Shown here: piece by piece, positions 1 to 10,857 of the stretch | How the letters are laid out: each line of letters opens with the position of its first letter | How positions within the stretch are numbered: position 1 is the first letter of the stretch | DNA from: Utricularia gibba | Taxonomy: Eukaryota; Streptophyta; Magnoliopsida; Lamiales; Lentibulariaceae | Direction of reading: 5' to 3' | Length of the DNA stretch: 40,695 nucleotides | NCBI GenBank assembly: GCA_002189035.1 | Contig: NEEC01000262.1 | Location: 1 to 40,695, forward strand | Notes under the pieces: model-generated | The model's database searches: none | What the model was told of the DNA's origin: nothing | Seen by the model: only the letters and a program-made list of their open reading frames with translations | Translations under genes and position numbers: made by a program

Positions 1-15
1 TCATGTGGGGTGCAC

Positions 16-323
16 GTGACATCATAATTTAAACAAATGGATCATTTTTTTAATCGATTTGCATCCAGTTGACCTCATGAGCCATACAGAATCGGGGTCA
101 AGGACCAAGTTCCAGCGAGACTGGCCGCCACAAAACGAGAAGCGGTTCTTGAAAAACCATGTAGGCAGCCCCGAAAACCGAACGATAATAAATACATCAC
201 TTTATTTGCCGGACTACAACTTACTTTGGGCCAAGGCCTAAGCTGACTTTTTCCGTTCCAAGTGCCCCCAAGACCGCCTCCTCAGTATAAAGTAAGTTGT
301 TGAAAAAATCATGTGGGGTGCAC
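16..323 (+). repeat. A monomer with a B-type tail
   Basis: The head and middle are A (GTGACATCATAA, CAGTTGACC, GGGGTCAAGG, CGATAATAAA), but after GGACTACAACT the sequence follows B: TACTTTGGGCCAAGGCCTAAG, CTCCTCAGTATAAAG. The next monomer (324) is an ordinary B, so no monomer is lost, unlike the hybrids at 1252 and 3415. That points to a short conversion patch replacing about the last 100 bp rather than an unequal crossover. Similar but more patchy tails are seen at 4351 and 4974. Confidence 0.8.
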
Positions 324-1251
324 GTGATATCGCAATTTAAACAAATGCAACATTGTATTCATCGATTTGCATCCTTTTGTCCTCATGAGCCATAAAGAAT
401 CGCGGGCCGGACCAAGTTCCTAGCGAGACTGGCCGCCACAAACGAGAAGCTGTTCCTTGAAAAACCATGTAGGCAACACCGAAAACCGAACGTTAATAAA
501 TACATCACTTTCTTTGCCGGGCTACAACTTACTTTGGGCCAAGGCCTAAGCTGATTTTTCCGGTTCCAAGTGCCCCCAAAGACCGCCTCCTCAGTATAAA
601 GTATGTTGTTAAAAAATCATGTGGGGTGCACGTGACATCGTAATTTAAACAAATGCATCATTTTTTTTAATCGATTTGCATCCAGTTGACCTCATGAGCC
701 ATACAGAAATCGGGTCAAGGACCAAGTTCCCAGCGAGACTGGCCGCCACAAAACGAGAAGCGGTTCCTTGAAAAACCATGTAGGCAGCCCCCGAAAACCG
801 AACGATAATAAATACATCACTTTATTTGCCGGACTACAACTAACTTCGGGCAAGCCAAACCTACCTTTGTCCGTTCCAAGTGCACCCAAAGACCGCCTCT
901 CAAGTATAAAGTAAGTTGTTGAAAAAATCATGTGGGGTGCACGTGATATCGCAATTTAAACAAATGCAACATTGTATTCATCGATTTGCATCCTTTTGTC
1001 CTCATGAGCCATAAAGAATCGCCCCGGACCAAGTTCCTAGCGAGACTGGCCGCCACAAACGAGAAGCTGTTCCTTGAAAAACCATGTAGGCAACACCGAA
1101 AACCGAACGTTAATAAATACATCACTTTCTTTGCCGGGCTACAACTTACTTTGGGCCAAGGCCTAAGCTGATCTTTTCCGGTTCCAAGTGCACCCAAAGA
1201 CCGCCTTCTCAAGTATAAAGTAAGTTGTTGAAAAAATCATGTGGGGTGCAC

Positions 1252-1556
1252 GTGACATCGCAATTTAAACAAATGCATCATTTTTTTAATCGATTTGCAT
1301 CCAGTTGACCTCATGAGCCATACAGAATCGGGGTCAAGGACCAAGTTCCCAGCGAGACTGGCCGCCCAAAACGAGAAGCGGTTCCTTGAAAAACCATGTA
1401 GGCAACCCGAAAACCGAACGTTAATAAATACATCACTTTATTTGCCGGCTACAACTTACTTTGGGCCAAGCCTAAGCTGATCTTTTTCCGCCAAGTGCCC
1501 CAAAGACCGCCTCTCATGTATAAAGTATGTTGTTGAAAAAATCATGTGGGGTGCAC
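1252..1556 (+). repeat. A/B hybrid monomer (A head, B tail) followed directly by an A monomer
   Basis: This unit begins as A (GTGACATC, CAGTTGACC, GGGGTCAAGG, GAAGCGGTTCC) and switches to B after GTAGGCA: CAACCCG, CGTTAATAAA, GGCTACAACTTACTTTGGGCC. An A-diagnostic CTTTATTT remains inside the B part. The next unit at 1557 is another A, so the order is B-[A/B]-A-B: one whole monomer length is missing while the A-then-B phase is kept. Unequal crossover between an A and the following B explains this directly. The head is CATCGCAA, itself mixed between A and B. Confidence 0.88.
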
Positions 1557-3414
1557 GTGACATCGTAATTTAAACAAATGCATCATTTTTTTTAATCGAT
1601 TTGCATCCAGTTGACCTCATGAGCCATAAAGAATCGGGGTCAAGGACCAAGTTCCCAGCGAGACTGGCCGCACAAAACGAGAAGCGTTCCTTGAAAAACC
1701 ATGTAGGCAGCCCCGAAAACCGAACGATAATAAATACATCACTTTATTTGCCGGACTACAACTAACGGCAAGCCAAACTTACTTTTTCCGGTTCCAGGTG
1801 CACCCAAAGACCCTCTCAAGTATAAAGTAAGTTGTTGAAAAAATCATGTGGGGTGCACGTGATATCGCAATTTAAACAAATGCAACATTGTATTCATCGA
1901 TTTGCATCCTTTTGTCCTCATGAGCCATAAAGAATCGCGGGCCCGGACCAAGTTCCTAGCGAGACTGGCCGCACAAAACGAGAAGCTGTTCCTTGAAAAA
2001 CCATGTAGGCAACACCGAAAACCGAACGTTAATAAATACATCACTTTCTTTGCCGGGCTACAACTTACTTTGGGCCAAGGCCTAAGCTGACCTTTTTCCG
2101 GTTCCAAGTGCCCCCAAGACCGCCTCCTCATGTATAAAGTATGTTGTTAAAAAAATCATGTGGGGTGCACGTGACATCGTAATTTAAACAAATGCATCAT
2201 TTTTTTTAATCGATTTGCATCCAGTTGACCTCATGAGCCATACAGAATCGGGGTCAAGGACCAAGTTCCCAGCGAGACTGGCCGCCACAAAACGAGAAGC
2301 GGTTCCTTGAAAAACCATGTAGGCAGCCCCCGAAAACCGAACGATAATAAATACATCACTTTATTTGCCGGACTACAACTAACTTTGGGCCAAGCCACTT
2401 TCCGTTCCAGTGCACCCAAAGACCGCCTGCTCAAGTATAAAGTAAGTTGTTGAAAAAATCATGTGGGGTGCACGTGATATCGCAATTTAAACAAATGCAA
2501 CATTGTATTCATCGATTTGCATCCTTTTGTCCTCATGAGCCATAAAGAATCGCGGGCCCGGACCAAGTTCCTAGCGAGACTGGCCGCCACAAAACGAGAA
2601 GCTGTTCCTTGAAAAACCATGTAGGCAACACCGAAAACCGAACGTTAATAAAATACATCACTTTCTTTGCCGGGCTACAACTTACTTTGGGCCAAGGCCT
2701 AAGCTGACTTTTTTCCGGTTCCAAGTGCCCCCAAGACCGCCTCCTCATGTATAAAGTATGTTGTTAAAAAAATCATGTGGGGTGCACGTGACATCGTAAT
2801 TTAAACAAATGCATCATTTTTTTTAATCGATTTGCATCCAGTTGACCTCATGAGCCATACAGAATCGGGGTCAAGGACCAAGTTCCCAGCGAGACTGGCC
2901 GCCACAAAACGAGAAGCGGTTCCTTGAAAAACCATGTAGGCAGCCCCCGAAAACCGAACGATAATAAATACATCACTTTATTTGCCGGACTACAACTAAC
3001 TCTCGGGCAAGCCAAACCTTACCTTTGTCCCGTTCCAGGTGCACCCAAAGACCGCCTGCTCAAGTATAAAGTAAGTTGTTGAAAAAATCATGTGGGGTGC
3101 ACGTGATATCGCAATTTAAACAAATGCAACATTGTATTCATCGATTTGCATCCTTTTGTCCTCATGAGCCATAAAGAATCGCGGGCCCGGACCAAGTTCC
3201 TAGCGAGACTGGCCGCCACAAAACGAGAAGCTGTTCCTTGAAAAACCATGTAGGCAACACCGAAAACCGAACGTTAATAAATACATCACTTTCTTTGCCG
3301 GGCTACAACTTACTTTGGGCCAAGGCCTAAGCTGACCTTTTTCCGGTTCCAAGTGCCCCAAGACCGCCTCCTCATGTATAAAGTAAGTTGTTAAAAAAAT
3401 CATGTGGGGTGCAC

Positions 3415-3725
3415 GTGACATCGTAATTTAAACAAATGCATCATTTTTTTTAATCGATTTGCATCCAGTTGACCTCATGAGCCATACAGAATCGGGGTCA
3501 AGGACCAAGTTCCCAGCGAGACTGGCCGCCACAAAACGAGAAGCGGTTCTTGAAAAACCATGTAGGCAGCCCGAAAACCGAACGTTAATAAATACATCAC
3601 TTTATTTGCCGGGCTACAACTTACTTTGGGCCAAGGCCTAAGCTGACCTTTTCCGGTTCCAAGTGCCCCCAAGACCGCCTCCTCATGTATAAAGTAAGTT
3701 GTTAAAAAAATCATGTGGGGTGCAC
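3415..3725 (+). repeat. Second A/B hybrid monomer with the same switch region
   Basis: Head and middle are A; after the shared CCGAAAACCGAACG stretch the unit is B (CGTTAATAAA, GGGCTACAACTTACTTTGGG, CCAAGGCCTAAG), again with the A-diagnostic CTTTATTT embedded. It is followed by an A unit at 3726 rather than a B. The mosaic signature matches the hybrid at 1252, 2163 bp upstream, so the two are more likely copies of one hybrid that spread by later amplification than two independent crossovers. Confidence 0.87.
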
Positions 3726-4035
3726 GTGACATCGTAATTTAAACAAATGCAACATTTTTTATCGATTTGCATCCAGTTGACCTCATGAGCCATACAGAAT
3801 CGGGGTCAAGGACCAAGTTCCCAGCGAGACTGGCCGCCACAAAACGAGAAGCGTTCCTTGAAAAACCATGTAGGCAGCCCCCGAAAACCGAACGATAATA
3901 AATACATCACTTTATTTGCCGACTACAACTAACTCTCGGGCAAGCCAAACCTTACCTTTGTCCCGTTCCAGGTGCACCCAAAGACCGCCTGCTCAAGTAT
4001 AAAGTAAGTTGTTGAAAAAATCATGTGGGGTGCAC
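3726..4035 (+). repeat. A monomer with a B-like patch in the head
   Basis: The head reads GTGACATCGTAA as in A1, but the next block is GCAACATTTTTTATCG, which has the B-type GCAACATT and then a shortened T run in place of GCATCATTTTTTTTAATCG. After that CAGTTGACC returns to A. This is a small patch of B sequence of roughly ten bases and sits immediately after the hybrid at 3415. Confidence 0.7.
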
Positions 4036-6847
4036 GTGATATCGCAATTTAAACAAATGCAACATTGTATTCATCGATTTGCATCCTTTGTCCTCATGAG
4101 CCATAAAGAATCGCGGGCCCGGACCAAGTTCCTAGCGAGACTGGCCGCCACAAAACGAGAAGCTGTTCCTTGAAAAACCATGTAGGCAACACCGAAAACC
4201 GAACGTTAATAAATACATCACTTTCTTTGCCGGGCTACAACTTACTTTGGGCCAAGGCCTAAGCTGACCTTTTTTCCGGTTCCAAGTGCCCCCCAAAGAC
4301 CGCCTCCTCATGTATAAAGTAAGTTGTTAAAAAAATCATGTGGGGTGCACGTGACATCGTAATTTAAACAAATGCATCATTTTTTTTAATCGATTTGCAT
4401 CCAGTTGACCTCATGAGCCATACAGAATCGGGGTCAAGGACCAAGTTCCCAGCGAGACTGGCCGCCACAAAACGAGAAGCGGTTCCTTGAAAAACCATGT
4501 AGGCAGCCCCCGAAAACCGAACGATAATAAATACATCACTTTATTTGCCGGACTACAACTTACTTTGGGCAAGCCAAGCTGATCTTTTTCCGTTCCAAGT
4601 GCCCCAAAGACCGCCTCCTCAAGTATAAAGTAAGTTGTTGAAAAAATCATGTGGGGTGCACGTGATATCGCAATTTAAACAAATGCAACATTGTATTCAT
4701 CGATTTGCATCCTTTTGTCCTCATGAGCCATAAAGATCGCGGGCCCGGACCAAGTTCCTAGCGAGACTGGCCGCCAAAAACGAGAAGCTGTTCCTTGAAA
4801 AACCATGTAGGCAACACCGAAAACCGAACGTTAATAAATACATCACTTTCTTTGCCGGGCTACAACTTACTTTGGGCCAAGGCCTAAGCTGACCTTTTTC
4901 CGGTTCCAAGTGCCCCCCAAGACCGCCTCCTCATGTATAAAGTATGTTGTTAAAAAAATCATGTGGGGTGCACGTGACATCGTAATTTAAACAAATGCAT
5001 CATTTTTTTTAATCGATTTGCATCCAGTTGACCTCATGAGCCATACAGAATCGGGGTCAAGGACCAAAGTTCCCAGCGAGACTGGCCGCCACAAAACGAG
5101 AAGCGGTTCCTTGAAAAACCATGTAGGCAGCCCCCGAAAACCGAACGATAATAAATACATCACTTTATTTGCCGGACTACAACTACTTTGGGCAAGGCCT
5201 AAGCTGATCTTTTTCCGTTCCAAGTGCCCCAAGACCGCCTCCTCAAGTATAAAGTAAGTTGTTGAAAAAATCATGTGGGGTGCACGTGATATCGCAATTT
5301 AAACAAATGCAACATTGTATTCATCGATTTGCATCCTTTTGTCCTCATGAGCCATAAAGAATCGCGGGCCCGGACCAAGTTCCTAGCGAGACTGGCCGCC
5401 AAAAACGAGAAGCTGTTCCTTGAAAAACCATGTAGGCAACACCGAAAACCGAACGTTAATAAATACATCACTTTCTTTGCCGGGCTACAACTTACTTTGG
5501 GCCAAGGCCTAAGCTGACCTTTTTCCGGTTCCAAGTGCCCCCAAGACCGCCTCCTCATGTATAAAGTATGTTGTTAAAAAAATCATGTGGGGTGCACGTG
5601 ACATCGTAATTTAAACAAATGCATCATTTTTTTTAATCGATTTGCATCCAGTTGACCTCATGAGCCATACAGAATCGGGGTCAAGGACCAAGTTCCCAGC
5701 GAGACTGGCCGCCACAAAACGAGAAGCGGTTCCTTGAAAAACCATGTAGGCAGCCCCGAAAACCGAACGATAATAAATACATCACTTTATTGCCGGACTA
5801 CAACTAACTCTCGGTGCAAGCCAAACCTTACCTTTGTCCCGTTCCAGGTGCACCCAAAGACCGCCTGCTCAAGTATAAAGTAAGTTGTTGAAAAAATCAT
5901 GTGGGGTGCACGTGATATCGCAATTTAAACAAATGCAACATTGTATTCATCGATTTGCATCCTTTTGTCCTCATGAGCCATAAAGAATCGCGGGCCCGGA
6001 CCAAGTTCCTAGCGAGACTGGCCGCCACAAAACGAGAAGCTGTTCCTTGAAAAACCATGTAGGCAACACCGAAAACCGAACGTTAATAAATACATCACTT
6101 TCTTTGCCGGGCTACAACTTACTTTGGGCCAAGGCCTAAGCTGATCTTTTTCCGGTTCCAAGTGCCCCAAAGACCGCCTTCTCATGTATAAAGTAAGTTG
6201 TTGAAAAAATCATGTGGGGTGCACGTGACATCATAATTTAAACAAATGGATCATTTTTTTTAATCGATTTGCATCCAGTTGACCTCATGAGCCATACAGA
6301 ATCGGGGTCAAGGACCAAGTTCCCAGCGAGACTGGCCGCCACAAAACGAAAGCGGTTCCTTGAAAAACCATGTAGGCAGCCCCCGAAAACCGAACGATAA
6401 TAAATACATCACTTTATTTGCCGGACTACAACTAACTCTCGGCAAGCCAAACCTTACCTTTGTCCCGTTCCAGTGCACCCAAAGACCGCCTGCTCAAGTA
6501 TAAAGTAAGTTGTTGAAAAAATCATGTGGGGTGCACGTGATATCGCAATTTAAACAAATGCAACATTGTATTCATCGATTTGCATCCTTTTGTCCTCATG
6601 AGCCATAAAGAATCGCGGGCCCGGACCAAGTTCCTAGCGAGACTGGCCGCCACAAAACGAGAAGCTGTTCCTTGAAAAACCATGTAGGCAACACCGAAAA
6701 CCGAACGTTAATAAATACATCACTTTCTTTGCCGGGCTACAACTTACTTTGGGCCAAGGCCTAAGCTGACTTTTTCCGGTTCCAAGTGCCCCAAAGACCG
6801 CCTCCTCATGTATAAAGTATGTTGTTAAAAAATCATGTGGGGTGCAC

Positions 6848-7137
6848 GTGACATCGTAATTTAAACAAATGCATCATTTTTTTTAATCGATTTGCATCCA
6901 GTTGACCTCATGAGCCATACAGAATCGGGGTCAAGGACCAAGTTCCCAGCGAGACTGGCCGCCACAAAACGAGAAGCGGTTCCTTGAAAAACCATGTAGG
7001 CAGCCCCCGAACGAAACATCACTTTATTTGCCGGACTACAACTACTCTCGGTGCAAGCCAAACCTAGTTCCAGGTGCACCCAAAGACCGCCTGCTCAAGT
7101 ATAAAGTAAGTTGTTGAAAAAATCATGTGGGGTGCAC
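6848..7137 (+). repeat. Shortened A monomer (290 bp) with two internal deletions
   Basis: Two deletions lie in one A unit. Near 7016-7020 the sequence runs CCCCCGAACGAAACATCAC, losing an AAAACCG-like stretch and the AATAAA element. Near 7062-7072 it runs GCCAAACCTAGTTCCAGG, losing about a dozen bases (the TACCTTTGTCCC stretch). It is the shortest unfused monomer in the window and the only one in which I see AATAAA fully removed. Confidence 0.85.
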
Positions 7138-8382
7138 GTGATATCGCAATTTAAACAAATGCAACATTGTATTCATCGATTTGCATCCTTTTGTCCTCAT
7201 GAGCCATAAAGAATCGCGGGCCCGGACCAAGTTCCTAGCGAGACTGGCCGCCACAAAACGAGAAGCTGTTCCTTGAAAAACCATGTAGGCAACACCGAAA
7301 ACCGAACGTTAATAAATACATCACTTTTCTTTGCCGGGCTACAACTTACTTTGGGCCAAGGCCTAAGCTGACTTTTTTCCGGTTCCAAGTGCCCCAAGAC
7401 CGCCTCCATGTATAAAGTATGTTGTTAAAAAATCATGTGGGTGCACGTGACATCGTAATTTAAACAAATGCATCATTTTTTTTAATCGATTTGCATCCAG
7501 TTGACCTCATGAGCCATACAGAATCGGGGTCAAGGACCAAGTTCCCAGCGAGACTGGCCGCCACAAAACGAGAAGCGGTTCCTTGAAAAACCATGTAGGC
7601 AGCCCCCGAAAACCGAACGATAATAAATACATCACTTTATTTGCCGGACTACAACTAACTCTCGGGCAAGCCAAACCTTACCTTTGTCCCGTTCCAGGTG
7701 CACCCAAAGACCGCCTGCTCAAGTATAAAGTAAGTTGTTGAAAAAATCATGTGGGTGCACGTGATATCGCAATTTAAACAAATGCAACATTGTATTCATC
7801 GATTTGCATCCTTTTGTCCTCATGAGCCATAAAGAATCGCGGGCCCGGACCAAGTTCCTAGCGAGACTGGCCGCCACAAAACGAGAAGCTGTTCCTTGAA
7901 AAACCATGTAGGCAACACCGAAAACCGAACGTTAATAAATACATCACTTTCTTTGCCGGGCTACAACTTACTTTGGGCCAAGGCCTAAGCTGACTTTTTC
8001 CGGTTCCAAGTGCCCCAAAGACCGCCTTCTCAAGTATAAAGTAAGTTGTTGAAAAAATCATGTGGGGTGCACGTGACATCGTAATTTAAACAAATGCATC
8101 ATTTTTTTAATCGATTTGCATCCAGTTGACCTCATGAGCCATACAGAATCGGGGTCAAGGACCAAGTTCCCAGCGAGACTGGCCGCCACAAAACGAGAAG
8201 CGGTTCCTTGAAAAACCATGTAGGCAGCCCCGAAAACCGAACGATAATAAATACATCACTTTATTTGCCGGACTACAACTAACTTCGGGCAAGCCAAACC
8301 TTACCTTTTCCCGTTCCAGGTGCACCCAAAGACCGCCTCTCAAGTATAAAGTAAGTTGTTGAAAAAATCATGTGGGGTGCAC

Positions 8383-8685
8383 GTGATATCGCAATTTAAA
8401 CAAATGCAACATTGTATTCATCGATTTGCATCCTTTTGTCCTCATGAGCCATAAAGAATCGCGGGCCCGGACCAAGTTCCTAGCGAGACTGGCCGCCACA
8501 AAACGAGAAGCTGTTCCTTGAAAAACCATGTAGGCAACACCGAAAACCGAACGTTAATAAATACATCACTTTCTTTGCCGGGCTACTTTGGGCCAAGGCC
8601 TAAGCTGACTTTTTCCGGTTCCAAGTGCCCCAAAGACCGCCTCTCATGTATAAAGTAAGTTGTTAAAAAATCATGTGGGGTGCAC
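8383..8685 (+). repeat. B monomer with a 7-bp deletion between short repeats
   Basis: At 8581-8590 the sequence is GGCTACTTTGGGCC in place of GGCTACAACTTACTTTGGG. Seven bases are lost between two TAC copies, as expected for replication slippage or microhomology repair. The remainder is a normal B unit. Confidence 0.8.
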
Positions 8686-9621
8686 GTGACATCATAATTT
8701 AAACAAATGCATCATTTTTTTTAATCGATTTGCATCCAGTTGACCTCATGAGCCATACAGAATCGGGGTCAAGGACCAAGTTCCCAGCGAGACTGGCCGC
8801 CACAAACGAGAAGCGGTTCCTTGAAAAACCATGTAGGCAGCCCCGAAAACCGAACGATAATAAATACATCACTTTATTTGCCGGACTACAACTAACTCTC
8901 GGTGCAAGCCAAACCTTACCTTTGTCCCGTTCCAGGTGCACCCAAAGACCGCCTGCTCAAGTATAAAGTAAGTTGTTGAAAAAATCATGTGGGGTGCACG
9001 TGATATCGCAATTTAAACAAATGCAACATTGTATTCATCGATTTGCATCCTTTTGTCCTCATGAGCCATAAAGAATCGCGGGCCCGGACCAAGTTCCTAG
9101 CGAGACTGGCCGCCACAAAACGAGAAGCTGTTCCTTGAAAAACCATGTAGGCAACACCGAAAACCGAACGTTAATAAATACATCACTTTCTTTGCCGGGC
9201 TACAACTTACTTTGGGCCAAGGCCTAAGCTGACTTTTTCCGGTTCCAAGTGCCCCAAAGACCGCCTCCTCATGTATAAAGTAAGTTGTTAAAAAATCATG
9301 TGGGGTGCACGTGACATCGTAATTTAAACAAATGCATCATTTTTTTAATCGATTTGCATCCAGTTGACCTCATGAGCCATACAGAATCGGGGTCAAGGAC
9401 CAAGTTCCCAGCGAGACTGGCCGCCACAAAACGAGAAGCGGTTCCTTGAAAAACCATGTAGGCAGCCCCCGAAAACCGAACGATAATAAATACATCACTT
9501 TATTTGCCGGACTACAACTAACTCTCGGGCAAGCCAAACCTTACCTTTGTCCGTTCCAGGTGCACCAAAACCGCCTGCTCAAGTATAAAGTAAGTTGTTG
9601 AAAAAATCATGTGGGGTGCAC

Positions 9622-9922
9622 GTGATATCGCAATTTAAACAAATGCAACATTGTATTCATCGATTTGCATCCTTTTGTCCTCATGAGCCATAAAGAATCG
9701 CGGGCCCGGACCAAGTTCCTAGCGAGACTGGCCGCCACAAAAGAAAGCTGTTCCTTGAAAAACCATGTAGGCAACACCGAACGTTAATAAATACATCACT
9801 TTCTTTGCCGGGCTACAACTTACTTTGGGCCAAGGCCTAAGCTGATCTTTTTCCGGTTCCAAGTGCCCAAAGACCGCCTTCTCATGTATAAAGTAAGTTG
9901 TTAAAAATCATGTGGGGTGCAC
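9622..9922 (+). repeat. B monomer with a 6-bp deletion in the CCGAA repeat
   Basis: Around 9774-9785 the unit reads CAACACCGAACGTTAA where most B units read CAACACCGAAAACCGAACG. Six bases between two CCGAA copies are lost. A partial version of the same change (CACCGAACCGAACG) is in the B unit at 12723. Also AAAAGAAAGCTG replaces AAAACGAGAAGCTG nearby. Confidence 0.8.
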
Positions 9923-10547
9923 GTGACATCGTAATTTAAACAAATGGATCATTTTTTTTTAATCGATTTGCATCCAGTTGACCTCATGAGCCATACAGAA
10001 TCGGGGTCAAGGACCAAGTTCCCAGCGAGACTGGCCGCCACAAAACGAGAAGCGGTTCCTTGAAAAACCATGTAGGCAGCCCCCGAAAACCGAACGATAA
10101 TAAATACATCACTTTATTTGCCGACTACAACTAACTCTCGGTGCAAGCCAAACCTTACCTTTGTCCGTTCCAGGTGCACCCAAAGACCGCCTGCTCAAGT
10201 ATAAAGTAAGTTGTTGAAAAAATCATGTGGGGTGCACGTGATATCGCAATTTAAACAAATGCAACATTGTATTCATCGATTTGCATCCTTTTGTCCTCAT
10301 GAGCCATAAAGAATCGGGCCCCGGACCAAGTTCCTAGCGAGACTGGCCGCCACAAAACGAGAAGCTGTTCCTTGAAAAACCATGTAGGCAACACCGAAAA
10401 CCGAACGTTAATAAATACATCACTTTCTTTGCCGGGCTACAACTTACTTTGGGCCAAGGCCTAAGCTGATCTTTTCCGGTTCCAAGTGCCCCAAAGACCG
10501 CCTCCTCATGTATAAAGTATGTTGTTAAAAAATCATGTGGGGTGCAC

Positions 10548-10857
10548 GTGACATCGTAATTTAAACAAATGCATCATTTTTTTTTTTTGCATCCAGTTGA
10601 CCTCATGAGCCATACAGAATCGGGGTCAAGGACCAAGTTCCCAGCGAGACTGGCCGCCACAAAACGAGAAGCGGTTCCTTGAAAAACCATGTAGGCAGCC
10701 CCGAAAACCGAACGATAATAAATACATCACTTTATTTGCCGGACTACAACTAACTCTCGGTGCAAGCCAAACCTTACCTTTGTCCCGTTCCAGGTGCACC
10801 CAAAGACCGCCTGCTCAAGTATAAAGTAAGTTGTTGAAAAAATCATGTGGGGTGCAC
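10548..10857 (+). repeat. A monomer lacking the ATCGAT/octamer block
   Basis: A run of twelve T (10577-10588) leads straight into GCATCC. The usual AATCGA between the T8 run and TTTGCAT is gone, so the ClaI site ATCGAT is lost and the octamer ATTTGCAT becomes TTTTGCAT. It is the only monomer in which I noticed this element destroyed. Confidence 0.82.

Larger units (their letters stand above)
1..6224 (+). repeat. Array block 1: heterogeneous dimers with two A/B hybrids
   Basis: A-type starts: 16, 632, 1252 (hybrid), 1557, 2171, 2788, 3415 (hybrid), 3726, 4351, 4974, 5598. B starts: 324, 943, 1859, 2474, 3103, 4036, 4662, 5286, 5912. Bases 1-15 are the end of a preceding monomer. Most B tails are subtype B1 (CTCCTCATG, then TATG and GTTAAA) leading into A heads of subtype A1 (CATCGTAA, GCATC). 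A-monomer tails are very variable: some carry the B-like ACTTTGGGC block (16, 4351, 4974), others the CTCTCGGGCAAG form (2788, 3726). Confidence 0.93.

Noticed and set aside
692-931. Open reading frames of 60-133 codons on both strands (for example 692-931, 20074-20394 and 37570-37971, all minus)
   Set aside because: They recur once per monomer with the same few peptides, begin and stop at the same monomer positions, and are broken by frame-shifting indels in neighbouring copies. The longer ones only run on where an indel happens to join frames across a junction. No frame is kept throughout the array.
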